A stretch of 64,000 bases of DNA from CALESS01 sp041741455 (GTDB lineage Bacteria > Chloroflexota > Anaerolineae > Anaerolineales > Anaerolineaceae). This document shows positions 53,203 to 62,539 of the stretch, one piece after another. Positions within the stretch are counted from its first letter, which is position 1, and each line of letters begins with the position of its first letter. A program made the position numbers and the translations under genes. The notes beneath the pieces were generated by a model that saw nothing but the letters and a program-made list of their open reading frames with translations, was not told where the DNA came from and did not search any database. The stretch spans positions 129,360-193,359 of the forward strand of contig JBGSJZ010000087.1 in the NCBI GenBank assembly GCA_041741455.1. Reading direction: 5' to 3'.

Positions 53203-54453
53203 GTGAACCATACTTTTTCTCATTACAAATGTTCTTTGTGCGGAACGACTTACACTCCCGGAGAGGTGACGTACACTTGCCCGAAGGATGGTGGGAATCT
53301 GGATGTTCTGCTGGATTATGAGGGAATCCTGCGCTATGTAGATCCCCAGGCAATTTTTTCCAGCCCGGAGCCTTCTCTCTGGCGTTATCTGCCACTATTG
53401 CCGGTCCCAGAGCCAGGTGGTTTTGGCACACCGCTGCACATGGCTGGCTGGACGCCTTTGTATCAACCACCAGCTTTGAAAGCAAGGTTGGGGTTGAACC
53501 AATTTTGGGTGAAGGATGAAGGGCGTAACCCGACTGCATCTTTCAAGGATCGCGCCAGCGCAGTGCTGGTTGCGCGCGCCCGGCAAATTGGGGCTAAAGT
53601 CGTGGTGACGGCTTCTACCGGTAATGCCGGGGCTGCCCTGGCAGGAATGTCTGCTGCAGTAGGACAGAAGGCGATCATCTTTGCCCCAGCCAAGGCTCCT
53701 CCGGCCAAAATCGCCCAGTTATTGATCTATGGTGCGCAGGTTATTTTGGTGGATGGCAACTATGATTCAGCCTTTGACCTGACGATTGAAGCTGCCAATG
53801 AGTTCGGTTGGTATTGCCGCAACACAGGCTACAACCCATTCACGGCGGAAGGCAAGAAGACGGCGGCATTTGAAATCTGGGAGACAATCCTGCGATACCA
53901 ACCCAAAACAGCCAAACCATTGTGCATATTTGTCTCAGTCGGCGACGGCAACATCATCTCTGGTATTCACAAAGGGTTTAAAGATTTGCAGTCCTTGGGC
54001 TGGCTGGAGCAGATGCCGCGCCTGTTTGGTGTACAGAGTGAGCTTTCGGCAGCGGTGGCAAATGCCTATTTCGCTGGGACGGAAGAAATCATACCAGTTT
54101 CAGCCACGACCATTGCAGATAGCATTTCCAGCGACCTGCCACGGGACGGTGTGCGGGCGGTCCGGGCCGCCACCCAAACGAATGGAGCCTATATTACCGT
54201 GCCGGATGAAGATATCTTCGGCGGAATTGCAGAACTGGGGCGGGTGGGTATCTTCACAGAGCCGGCTGGATCTACGGCGTATATTGGCATGCTGGAAGCA
54301 CTGAGGGCTGGAATGATCAGCCCCGATGATCCGGTTCTGGTGATGAGCACCGGCAGTGGTCTTAAGGACATCCGGGCGGCAACGGCCGCGGTGACGGCTG
54401 CGCCTGTTATCGAACCGACCATGAACGCATTGAAAGCCCACCTGAAAATTTAG
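53203..54453 (+). CDS. threonine synthase-like PLP enzyme with zinc ribbon
   Basis: The 416-residue fold-type-II PLP enzyme starts at GTG. An N-terminal zinc ribbon (CSLCG, and CPKDG) precedes the catalytic domain. The PLP lysine is in NPTASFKDRASAV, the Asn loop is ASTGNAGAALAG, the phosphate-binding loop is FVSVGDGNIISG and the C-terminal loop is VMSTGSGLKDI. This matches the archaeal/plant-type threonine synthases that make threonine from phosphohomoserine. Because it lies in the nucleobase locus and not with other threonine genes, a related elimination reaction is possible. Confidence 0.85.
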   Translation: MNHTFSHYKCSLCGTTYTPGEVTYTCPKDGGNLDVLLDYEGILRYVDPQAIFSSPEPSLWRYLPLLPVPEPGGFGTPLHMAGWTPLYQPPALKARLGLNQFWVKDEGRNPTASFKDRASAVLVARARQIGAKVVVTASTGNAGAALAGMSAAVGQKAIIFAPAKAPPAKIAQLLIYGAQVILVDGNYDSAFDLTIEAANEFGWYCRNTGYNPFTAEGKKTAAFEIWETILRYQPKTAKPLCIFVSVGDGNIISGIHKGFKDLQSLGWLEQMPRLFGVQSELSAAVANAYFAGTEEIIPVSATTIADSISSDLPRDGVRAVRAATQTNGAYITVPDEDIFGGIAELGRVGIFTEPAGSTAYIGMLEALRAGMISPDDPVLVMSTGSGLKDIRAATAAVTAAPVIEPTMNALKAHLKI

Positions 54454-54492
54454 CCTGGGAGTTTTTGTTAATCTGGAGGAGAAAGGAGTTCC

Positions 54493-55452
54493 ATGAAACC
54501 GAAGTACAGTATTATTGCGCCAGTGTTTAACGAGGAAGAAAGCTTGCCAGTGCTTTTTCAGCGTGTGAAAGAAGTGATGGATTCGACGGGAGAAGCCTGG
54601 GAATTGGTGTTGATTGATGATGGTTCCAAAGACCGATCTGCGGAATTGATGCGGCAGATGGCAACAGAAGATGAACGTGTCCGACCGATTATCTTTGCCC
54701 GAAATTTCGGGCATCAAATTGCAGTCACAGCAGGGTTGGATTTCTGCCGGGGGGATGCGGCGGTGATTATCGACGCAGATTTGCAGGATCCTCCTGAGGT
54801 CATCCTGGAGATGATCAATAAGTGGAAGGAAGGGAATCAGGTGGTCTATGCAGTCCGGGTGGATCGCGAAGGTGAATCGTGGTTTAAAAAAATGACAGCT
54901 TCATTGTTCTACCGGATAATTTTCCGCATTACAGACATCAAGATCCCGTTGGATACCGGCGACTTCCGCCTGCTGGATCGAAAAGTAATTGACGTGATGG
55001 GTAAGATGCGCGAACGTCATCGTTTCCTGCGCGGCATGTCTTCCTGGGTTGGGTTTAAGCAGACTGGGGTGCATTACAAACGAGCTGCCCGGTTTGCAGG
55101 TGTAACAAAATACCCTTTCAAGAAGATGTTAAAACTGGCTCTGACGGCCATCACCAGCTTTTCTTACTTTCCGCTTCAGTTGGCCACGTATATCGGCTTC
55201 ATTGCAGCTGGATTGGCGGTGATTACCATCCCGGTGGTGATTATCATGCGTATCGTGGGGAATGACGCCTTCACCGGTCAGGCTTCAACCTTGCTGGCTG
55301 TGCTTTTCCTGGGCGGGGTGCAATTACTTTCGCTCGGAATCCTGGGGGAATACGTTGGCCGTATTTATGATGAGGTTAAAGGGCGCCCGCTGTATATTGT
55401 CAGTGAAAGCCCGGATGAAATTCAAAATCTAAAACATCAGGAGATAAATTAG
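54493..55452 (+). CDS. family-2 glycosyltransferase with C-terminal membrane helices (DPM1/GtrB-like)
   Basis: The 319-residue protein has a GT-A domain (residues 4-230) with nucleotide-binding VLIDDGSKDRS and the metal motif IIDADLQDPPE, then two membrane helices (about 235-300). GtrB/DPM-type enzymes attach glucose or mannose to polyprenyl phosphate on the inner membrane face. AGGAGAAAGGAG precedes the ATG. It interrupts the metabolic genes with an envelope function. Its stop is one base before the next start, so it is nevertheless co-transcribed. Confidence 0.92.
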   Translation: MKPKYSIIAPVFNEEESLPVLFQRVKEVMDSTGEAWELVLIDDGSKDRSAELMRQMATEDERVRPIIFARNFGHQIAVTAGLDFCRGDAAVIIDADLQDPPEVILEMINKWKEGNQVVYAVRVDREGESWFKKMTASLFYRIIFRITDIKIPLDTGDFRLLDRKVIDVMGKMRERHRFLRGMSSWVGFKQTGVHYKRAARFAGVTKYPFKKMLKLALTAITSFSYFPLQLATYIGFIAAGLAVITIPVVIIMRIVGNDAFTGQASTLLAVLFLGGVQLLSLGILGEYVGRIYDEVKGRPLYIVSESPDEIQNLKHQEIN

Positions 55453-55453
55453 T

Positions 55454-56917
55454 ATGGCAAAGATCGATTTAACAGTTCACCCAGAGCGCCAGGCGCGCAC
55501 TGTGAAACGGGCGCATGAGCGCAATATTATTGTTCCCACATTTGCACAGCAAAGAAATCCTAATTTGATCCCCCAACGGGTTCTGGAAGAGCTAAAAGGA
55601 ATTGGCCTCTGGGATCTTCATCCACGAAATCTTTATCGGATCACCTGGCACAACCAACCTGTGGCCAATGGGGGTGCCTTCGGTGGCGTTAATTTTATTG
55701 AATTTCCATCCAGCATTACTGGTACGGAAGCACGTATGATTGCATTGGTTGGAAAGTGGTTCCCGACCGGGGCTCACAAGGTGGGTGCGGCGTTTGGCTG
55801 TTTGGTCCCCCGCCTGGTAACTGGTCAGTTTGACCCGACCACCCAGAAGGCGGTCTGGCCCTCGACTGGTAATTATTGCCGGGGTGGTGCGTATGACTCA
55901 GCCTTGTTGGCCTGTGAATCCATTGCCATTTTACCGGAAGGCATGAGCCGGGAACGCTTTGAGTGGCTTTCCAAGATTGCTTCTGAAGTAATCGCTACAC
56001 CCGGAACCGAAAGCAATGTGAAGGAGATCTTTGATAAATGTTGGGAACTCCGCCGCAGTGGCCAGGATTTGATGATCTTTAATCAATTCGAGGAGTTTGG
56101 AAATTATCTATGGCATTATGACATCACTGGCCATGCCATGGAAGAAGTTTTGAAGCAGGTCATGGGGCCCGGAGATTCCTATCGTGGTGTGGCGTTGACC
56201 ACGGGCTCAGCCGGCACGATCGCCTGTGGCGATTACTTGAAGCAGGTCTTCCCGACCAGCAAGGTGATAGCCAGCGAAGCCCTGCAATGCCCGACACTTC
56301 TTAGTAATGGTTTTGGTGCACATCGGATTGAAGGGATTGGCGACAAGCACGTGCCGTGGATTCACAATATCTTGAATACTGATTATGTGACGGCCATTGA
56401 TGATAATGATGTGGTTTCTGTGATGCGCCTGTTTAATGAACCAGAAGGCCAGAAGTATCTGGCGAAGAAGGGTGTACCGGAAGGCATAATTACCCAGTTG
56501 GATTTGTTGGGTTATTCCGGCATTGCTAACATGCTCTCAGCCGTCAAGTTTGCCAAGTGGAATGAATTGGGCAGTAACGATATTGTGCTGTTTGTGTTGA
56601 CCGACTCAATGGAGTTGTACAACTCACGTATTCATGAATATCGCGAATCCTATGGCGAGTTTGACGATTACTCAGCAGCCGAAGCCTTCTCTCGGTCGTT
56701 GATGGGCATTTCAACGGACCACATGCAGGAATTAACCTACCCGGATCGCAAGCGCATCCACAACTTGAAGTATTACACCTGGGTGGAGCAGCAAGGCCGC
56801 TCTTACGAAGAAATTCAGGCCCAGTGGTATGACCCCAATTATTGGACGGATCTGCAGAAGCAGATCCCTGAGATCGATGATCTGATCATTGAGTTCAATG
56901 CAAAGGCTGGTTTGTAG
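55454..56917 (+). CDS. fold-type-II PLP-dependent enzyme (cysteine synthase-like beta family), function unknown
   Basis: The 487-residue protein belongs to the tryptophan-synthase-beta/cysteine-synthase superfamily. PLP lysine is in WFPTGAHKVGAAFG, the Asn loop is PSTGNYCRGGAYDSALLA and the Gly-rich phosphate loop is TTGSAGTIACGDYLK, with ASEALQCPTLL after it. It is longer than cysteine synthase (about 310), with extra N- and C-terminal regions. It lies in the nucleobase locus where E. coli's purine cluster has another fold-type-II lyase, YgeX. A role in ammonia elimination from a ring-opening product is a hypothesis only. Confidence 0.75.
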   Translation: MAKIDLTVHPERQARTVKRAHERNIIVPTFAQQRNPNLIPQRVLEELKGIGLWDLHPRNLYRITWHNQPVANGGAFGGVNFIEFPSSITGTEARMIALVGKWFPTGAHKVGAAFGCLVPRLVTGQFDPTTQKAVWPSTGNYCRGGAYDSALLACESIAILPEGMSRERFEWLSKIASEVIATPGTESNVKEIFDKCWELRRSGQDLMIFNQFEEFGNYLWHYDITGHAMEEVLKQVMGPGDSYRGVALTTGSAGTIACGDYLKQVFPTSKVIASEALQCPTLLSNGFGAHRIEGIGDKHVPWIHNILNTDYVTAIDDNDVVSVMRLFNEPEGQKYLAKKGVPEGIITQLDLLGYSGIANMLSAVKFAKWNELGSNDIVLFVLTDSMELYNSRIHEYRESYGEFDDYSAAEAFSRSLMGISTDHMQELTYPDRKRIHNLKYYTWVEQQGRSYEEIQAQWYDPNYWTDLQKQIPEIDDLIIEFNAKAGL

Positions 56918-56929
56918 ACAGAATAAGTG

Positions 56930-57523
56930 ATGAGCCAATATCCTCCGGCTGAAGCGCTAATCCTGGTGGCGGTCTTGCCAGCGCAGCGGGATCTGGAAAT
57001 TGCCCGCCTGTTGGGTTGGTACCGGATACCATTGCGCTATGCGCCAAAGGTTGTCGCAGTCGATTACCTGGCTTTTTATCAGACCGGGGCTTTTGGTCCA
57101 CAGGATCGCTGGCAAATTGCCCGGTATGCTGCCGTAAAAGGAAACGAATTAACCACCCGACGCGAATTGTTTCGGGAGGAACCAGATCACCCGCGGGCAG
57201 CTGAGGAATATTACAAGATTCAGATTGGGCCGCTCCAACTATTGGAGCGGCCCCTGCCTGCCAAACGCTGGAAACGCATCACGTTTCTGTATACAACCGG
57301 CGCACTTTTTCAGACTGCGGAAACCATCAATGATCTGGTTGTGCGGTCCGAGGAGCGGGAATTACTCTGGCGTTCTTTGCGCGAGCGGGCTCTGGAAACC
57401 GGCGAATACCAGGCGGCTGAATTGCCCGAGTTCGATCTTGACCCTGCAATTATGGCGATGCTGGGCGGGGCCTGGCATGTGGTGGGGGAAAACAAGGCTG
57501 ACGAAGCTGCCAGAGACTGGTAA
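56930..57523 (+). CDS. hypothetical protein (about 197 aa)
   Basis: Soluble protein starting MSQYPPAEALILVAVLP (ATG 56930; GTG 56927 is also in frame). It has basic/aromatic motifs (IPLRYAPKVVAVDYLAFYQTGAF, RWKRITFLYTTGALFQTAETINDL) and a coding-like pattern. I recall no named family. It starts 10 bp after the PLP enzyme and ends 33 bp before the dihydropyrimidinase, so it is in the same operon. A perfect 12-bp inverted repeat lies within the gene. Confidence 0.7.
   Translation: MSQYPPAEALILVAVLPAQRDLEIARLLGWYRIPLRYAPKVVAVDYLAFYQTGAFGPQDRWQIARYAAVKGNELTTRRELFREEPDHPRAAEEYYKIQIGPLQLLERPLPAKRWKRITFLYTTGALFQTAETINDLVVRSEERELLWRSLRERALETGEYQAAELPEFDLDPAIMAMLGGAWHVVGENKADEAARDW
57227..57253. repeat. 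perfect inverted repeat inside a coding region
   Basis: GGGCCGCTCCAA (57227-57238) and TTGGAGCGGCCC (57242-57253) form a 12-bp stem with a three-base loop within the hypothetical gene. The stability is terminator-like but no T-run follows. Confidence 0.7.
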
Positions 57524-57556
57524 AATTAATCTCGGGATAGACCCAGGAGGTCGATT

Positions 57557-58978
57557 ATGACACTTATCATCCGTTCGGGTACGCTCATAACGGCTGCTGA
57601 AACATTCCAAGCGGACGTACTAGTGGATGGGGAGAAGATTGCTGCGATCGGGATTGATCTGCCAGCCCCTGAGGATGCCGAGGTGGTGGATGCAACCGGT
57701 AAATTAATCTTGCCCGGTGGGGTGGATGCCCACACCCATTTTGATCTACCCATGTTCAATACGGTCTCGTCGGATAATCATTACACCGGCCACAAAGCCG
57801 CTGCTTTTGGGGGAACGACGACAGTGATTGATTTTGTCCCGCAAGATCAACCAGCCCTGAAAGCCAATGTTGACCTTTGGCATGCCAAAGCAGATGAGAA
57901 AGCTGCGGTGGATTTCAGCTTTCACATGAATATCACCCGCTTTACATCAGAAATTGCTGCGGAAATTCCAAGTTTGGTGCAGGAGGGTATCACCAGCGTC
58001 AAAGTGTTCACAGCGTATAACAACCGTATGCGCCTGTCAGATGGGGAAATTTTCCAGGTTATGCGGATCGCCCGCCAGCATGGATTGTTGACCATGTTGC
58101 ATGCAGAAAACGGGGACGTGATAGACCTTTTGGTGGCGGAAGCGCTGGCAGCTGGTCACATCAGTCCTGAGTGGCATGCCCATACGCGGCCAGCCTGGGG
58201 AGCGGTGGAGGCAGGGTTACGAGCTTCATCCCTGGCAGCCCAGGCTGGTGCGCCTCTGTATATTGTCCACATGAACGCAGCGGGCGAAGTGGATATGTTA
58301 AAGTATGCTCGGGAACTTGAGCTGCCAGTGATGGGTGAGACTTGCCCGCAATATTTATTCTTTAATGTTGACCATTTACGCCGACCGGATGGCGCAAAAT
58401 GGATTTGCTCCCCGCCAATGCGAACACCGGCTGACAATGCCCGCCTGTGGGAGGGTCTGGAGGATGGCATTATTCAGACGATTGCCACGGATCACTGCCC
58501 TTTCTTTTTTGATGGGACGCAAGCCATCGATTACGAATCTGTGCCGGTTGCTATTCCGGGCAAAGAACTGGGAAAGGATGATTTCACCAGGATCCCGAAT
58601 GGCCTGCCCGGCGTGGGTGACCGCCTGCCAATCCTGTGGACTTACGGAGTAAGGGCAGGAAAATTGACGCCCAACCAGTTTGTTGCCTTAAATTCCACTA
58701 ATCCAGCAAAAATTTTTGGTCTCTACCCGCGTAAAGGTGCGCTGGTGCCTGGAGCGGATGCGGATATCCTTGTTTGGGATCCAGGTCGATGGGTGAATTA
58801 TGGAGTGGCGCACGCCCAGCACCGGACGGATTACAATCTTTATGAAGGCTGGGAACTGGTAGGGTATCCAGAGTTGGTTTACCTGCGCGGCAATCTTATC
58901 GTCGACCGCGGACGCTGGCTCGGCAAGGTTGGCATGGGGAAATACCTTCACCGCCAGCCGTTTGCTCCGGTGCTTTAA
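57557..58978 (+). CDS. dihydropyrimidinase / hydantoinase (HyuA-like)
   Basis: The 473-residue cyclic amidohydrolase has a bimetal site: GGVDAHTHFDLP (two His), the carboxylated lysine in GITSVKVFTAY, LHAENGDVIDLL, LYIVHMNAAGE and the aspartate in TIATDHCPF. Such enzymes open the ring of dihydropyrimidines, hydantoins or allantoin-like ureides to carbamoyl amino acids. The products are the natural substrates for a carbamoyltransferase acting in reverse. E. coli hyuA is part of the ygeW purine cluster. AGGAGG precedes the ATG. Confidence 0.92.
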   Translation: MTLIIRSGTLITAAETFQADVLVDGEKIAAIGIDLPAPEDAEVVDATGKLILPGGVDAHTHFDLPMFNTVSSDNHYTGHKAAAFGGTTTVIDFVPQDQPALKANVDLWHAKADEKAAVDFSFHMNITRFTSEIAAEIPSLVQEGITSVKVFTAYNNRMRLSDGEIFQVMRIARQHGLLTMLHAENGDVIDLLVAEALAAGHISPEWHAHTRPAWGAVEAGLRASSLAAQAGAPLYIVHMNAAGEVDMLKYARELELPVMGETCPQYLFFNVDHLRRPDGAKWICSPPMRTPADNARLWEGLEDGIIQTIATDHCPFFFDGTQAIDYESVPVAIPGKELGKDDFTRIPNGLPGVGDRLPILWTYGVRAGKLTPNQFVALNSTNPAKIFGLYPRKGALVPGADADILVWDPGRWVNYGVAHAQHRTDYNLYEGWELVGYPELVYLRGNLIVDRGRWLGKVGMGKYLHRQPFAPVL

Positions 58979-60579
58979 TGCTGACTTTGCTGCCGGCAAT
59001 TTTGTTATTAATGATGGCTGCCATTGTGGCCGTCTTATATCGCCTGCGTCCTAATTTTGGTCTGGCCTGGCTCCTTTCCATAACAGCTGCATTGTTGGCT
59101 CTTGGTTTGATGATTTCCTATCATTGGTGGACGCCAATTGCCATTGGGCAGAACACCTGGCTGCCCACCAGCCAGGAAGGGGCACAACTTCTTTTTCGAA
59201 TCGACGACATCTCATGGAGTTATGGTACCAGTCTTTTAGGCTTGTTACTGGCTGTTCTATTTTCTGCTCCTGTGCGATTGCAATACAAATCCAATCCAAT
59301 ACTCTGGTCCGCCAATCTGGCGATCGCAGGAGCAGCATTGTTGAGCGTGTTGGCGGCAACTCCGCTGACCTTGATTTTAACCTGGACAGTTTTGGATCTG
59401 ATCGACCTGATTGTGACTGTTGCATCCAAGCCAGATATAAAAATCAATCAGTCTGCCTTGATCGCATTTGTTTTTCGCCTGGCTGGATCTTTCCTGGTGG
59501 TATGGGCTATGGGCATCAACCGGGCGGTGGGGATGCAATTGCAGTTAGAAAACGCACAACCCAGGGCTGCCTTTTTCGTTTTACTGGCAGTTGGATTACG
59601 TTTGGGGGTGTTGCCACTTAGCCTGCCCTTTTATTCTGAGGCATTGCGTCGGCGCGGGGTTGGCTCCATGATCCGTTTGGCAGGACCAGCCGCCAGCCTG
59701 GGGATTTTGGCACGACTACCAGCAGCCGTAGCCCCTTTGGAGATTTCCCCATTTTTGTTGGCGCTGGTAGGTTTGACTGTTATCTTTGGTGCCGGAATGT
59801 GGCTTGCATCAACCGATGAGGTTAATGGTCGGCAATACTGGGTAATCGCCCTGGCTGGAATGGCTGTTGGTTCGGTGATCCGTGGCCAACCTCAGGCCAG
59901 TTTAGCCTGGGGTATCAGTATGATCCTCTCAGGTGGATTGTTGTTTCTTTTCTCAACCCGGCCGAAGGTCTCAGTTTTTATACCAATCCTTGGTTTGGTC
60001 AGTTTCAGCGGCTTGCCTTATACTGTGGCAGCTAGCGGTTGGGCTGGGATGGTCACGCTGCCATTCACCCTGCCAGATTTGCTTTTTATCATCGCCCATG
60101 CCATCCTCATACTTGGTTACATCCGGCATTTTTTGCGCCTTGGAGATCGACCTTCTGAAGTTGAACGCTGGACTCAGGTTGTCTATTCTGTTGGTTTGTT
60201 GATCCTGGTCGCCCTGGGATGTTTGATCAGCTTGGTGGGTTGGCCCGGGTCGTTTTCAGTTGGAATCTGGTGGGCTAGTCTGATTTCTGTCATCCTTGTT
60301 GTCTCTACAGGCTTGCCCTTCTTCTTTTATTGGAGGAAAAATAAAGACATAGCTCACCTTGAACAAGGATGGCTCTGGCGCTTCAGCGCTAAAATTGGGA
60401 ACTGGGTCTCAACCATCCTTGGTCTAAATTGGCTGTATCGATTCTTTGGATGGCTTTATGGCTGGATTCAAAAGTTGGTTGAATTGATTACGGAAATGCT
60501 GCAAGGAGCGGGTGGAATATTGTGGGTTTTGGTATTGCTGGTGTTACTCATCACGATTGTTCAGGCAAGTGTCCGGTGA
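58978..60579 (+). CDS. divergent NuoL/M/N-like membrane protein 1
   Basis: The 533-residue protein has about 14 hydrophobic segments and a faint resemblance to the proton-pumping antiporter subunits of complex I and Mrp (IDDISWSYGTSLLGLLLAVL, LTWTVLDLIDLIVTVASKPD, LRLGVLPLSLPFYSEALRR). The usual TM5 glutamate position reads Asp, and the PxxxWLPD motif is altered. The ATG overlaps the hydantoinase stop (TAATG), so it may be co-transcribed with the catabolic genes. Function is not proven. Confidence 0.65.
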   Translation: MLTLLPAILLLMMAAIVAVLYRLRPNFGLAWLLSITAALLALGLMISYHWWTPIAIGQNTWLPTSQEGAQLLFRIDDISWSYGTSLLGLLLAVLFSAPVRLQYKSNPILWSANLAIAGAALLSVLAATPLTLILTWTVLDLIDLIVTVASKPDIKINQSALIAFVFRLAGSFLVVWAMGINRAVGMQLQLENAQPRAAFFVLLAVGLRLGVLPLSLPFYSEALRRRGVGSMIRLAGPAASLGILARLPAAVAPLEISPFLLALVGLTVIFGAGMWLASTDEVNGRQYWVIALAGMAVGSVIRGQPQASLAWGISMILSGGLLFLFSTRPKVSVFIPILGLVSFSGLPYTVAASGWAGMVTLPFTLPDLLFIIAHAILILGYIRHFLRLGDRPSEVERWTQVVYSVGLLILVALGCLISLVGWPGSFSVGIWWASLISVILVVSTGLPFFFYWRKNKDIAHLEQGWLWRFSAKIGNWVSTILGLNWLYRFFGWLYGWIQKLVELITEMLQGAGGILWVLVLLVLLITIVQASVR

Positions 60580-61160
60580 TTTTTCTCGAACAATATTCCT
60601 TGATCGCGATTATCATCGCAGGGGTTTCGGCGATGTTGATGCTGACCTTGGGCAATTGGCGTAAGAGCCTTTTGGCGTTTTCCATGCAATATCTGGCGGT
60701 CTTCTGGTTGTGTTCCTTATCGCTCTCCCTGGGTATGGCGAGCATCAAGCTGATTACCGGGGTGATGGCTGCGATTATGCTGGCTGGTGCGCCGGTTGAT
60801 GAAGAGGCAAGCGATCGATCTACCCAACCAGGTTGGATTTTTCGCCTGCTGGCAGCCTTATTGGTCTGGGTTGTAATGGTCTCACTTGAACCTTCGGTCT
60901 CTAGTTGGGTTCCCGGAGATAATTCCATTCGTTTGGCAGGGATGTTATTAATTGGTATGGGGTTGATGCAATTGGGGATTTCAAACCGTCCGGGAAGGAT
61001 CATGCTCGGGTTGTTGACCTTTCTTTCAGGTTTTGAAATCTTGTATTCAACCCTGGAAAAATCGGTATTGGTTACAGGTTTATTAGCAATCATTACTCTC
61101 GGATTGGCTTTTGTCGGTGCCTTCCTACTCTCTGCCCGGGAAATGGAATTGCGCAGATGA
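60576..61160 (+). CDS. small polytopic membrane protein of the NuoN-like group
   Basis: The 194-residue protein has about six hydrophobic segments, starting at a GTG that overlaps the previous stop (GTGA). An acidic stretch PVDEEASDRS lies mid-protein. No clear family is seen; position between two NuoL/M/N-like genes suggests a partner subunit, perhaps in place of NuoK or NuoJ. Its stop overlaps the next ATG. Confidence 0.6.
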   Translation: MIFLEQYSLIAIIIAGVSAMLMLTLGNWRKSLLAFSMQYLAVFWLCSLSLSLGMASIKLITGVMAAIMLAGAPVDEEASDRSTQPGWIFRLLAALLVWVVMVSLEPSVSSWVPGDNSIRLAGMLLIGMGLMQLGISNRPGRIMLGLLTFLSGFEILYSTLEKSVLVTGLLAIITLGLAFVGAFLLSAREMELRR

Positions 61161-62530
61161 GTGCTCCTATCATTTTTATCATTCTACCGATCGTGCTGGG
61201 TGGAATCTTAATGCTGCTTGCCAGCCGGGCATTTTTATCCAGTGTACTGGCCTCTGGTTTCTGCCTATTCCTCGCTATCCTGGCAGGGTTTTTGCCAATC
61301 GACCAGACGTTCTTGCTGGGTTCCTCCCGATTTACCATTGCAGCCGAGATGAATATTCTGGGAAGACAACTTGTGTTGGATCAGAATGGCCTGACGGCTG
61401 CCATTCTGTTTTTTGCGCTGGGTTCTTTTTGGTTTTTGGGGATTCATCCAGCCAGGGCGCCACGCCGGATGGCACCATTGGGAATGATTTTGCTGGGTTT
61501 AGCCGTGGCAACTCTTGCCGTCCGCCCCTTTTTATATTCAGCCATTTTGTTGGAAACATTGGTTTTGGCGAGCGTTCCGCTTTTTGTTCCTGCGGGGCAG
61601 CCACCTGGCCAGGGTGTGTTGCGCTACATCATTTTTATGACACTGGCTATGCCCTTTGTTTTGCTGGCAGGGGCGATTTCAAGTCAATTGGAACAATTCC
61701 CGGCGGATAGTAATTTTATTTTCTATACCGTGGTGTTGCTATTAGTCGGTTTTGCATTTTGGCTGGCTGTATTTCCGTTGAACACCTGGGTGCCCATGCT
61801 TGCAGAGGAAACACCCCCCTTTGTGACTGGATTTGTGTTGAGTATTCTGTCCACGGTTGTGCTGTTAATGCTCAGTAGGTTTATCAACGAATACTCCTGG
61901 CTGAGGGATTTTCCAGATTTGTCCATTCTTTTAAAGATCACAGGCGTGATGATGGTTGCCACAGCTGGGATCTGGGCAGCATTCCAATCCAACTTAAACC
62001 GACTGATGGGGTATGCTCTAATCGTTGAGAATGGGATGGCTTTACTGATGCTCAGCCTGCCGACAAGCGAAGGAGCTCCATTGTTTGCCGCCAGCCTGCC
62101 CACTCGTTTGCTTGGAATTGCCGCTTTCGCTCTTTCGCTGGCTTCACTGCGGAGAGCCAACATGGATTTAACCGTTCAGGGATTGGAAGGGGCTATTTTT
62201 AAGAAACCTGGCCTGGTATTAGCCTTGCTATGTAGTTATTTCTCCCTGGCTGGGTTACCATTGTTGGCCAGTTTCCCGGTCCGCCTGGTGCTTTTTGAAC
62301 ATCTAGCCGATATCTCAATGGGATCTCTAGTTTGGATTGGGGTAGGGGTTGCGGGGTTTATTCTGACAGGGCTAAGATTAGTTTTCTCGGCCATTCGCAG
62401 TGAAACTCCGCAGTGGCAAATCGAGGAAGACCGTTTCTTGATAATGATGCTATCCATTGGAGTTCTCTTGTTGATTATTATGGGATTGTTCCCATCTTTC
62501 TCCTTGAACTGGATCGCAACGAGGCTGTAG
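61157..62530 (+). CDS. divergent NuoM/N-like membrane protein 2
   Basis: The 457-residue protein has about 13 hydrophobic segments. AFWLAVFPLNTWVPMLAEETPPFVTGFVLS corresponds to the PFHTWLPDAHAEAPT region of NuoM/N, and FQSNLNRLMGYALIVENGMALL to the later conserved helix; SLAGLPLLASFPVRLVLF matches the end. Key charged residues are partly retained. The three-gene set lacks quinone, Fe-S and NADH subunits, so it would need an unlinked partner. Confidence 0.7.
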   Translation: MSAPIIFIILPIVLGGILMLLASRAFLSSVLASGFCLFLAILAGFLPIDQTFLLGSSRFTIAAEMNILGRQLVLDQNGLTAAILFFALGSFWFLGIHPARAPRRMAPLGMILLGLAVATLAVRPFLYSAILLETLVLASVPLFVPAGQPPGQGVLRYIIFMTLAMPFVLLAGAISSQLEQFPADSNFIFYTVVLLLVGFAFWLAVFPLNTWVPMLAEETPPFVTGFVLSILSTVVLLMLSRFINEYSWLRDFPDLSILLKITGVMMVATAGIWAAFQSNLNRLMGYALIVENGMALLMLSLPTSEGAPLFAASLPTRLLGIAAFALSLASLRRANMDLTVQGLEGAIFKKPGLVLALLCSYFSLAGLPLLASFPVRLVLFEHLADISMGSLVWIGVGVAGFILTGLRLVFSAIRSETPQWQIEEDRFLIMMLSIGVLLLIIMGLFPSFSLNWIATRL

Positions 62531-62539
62531 AATCATTGG

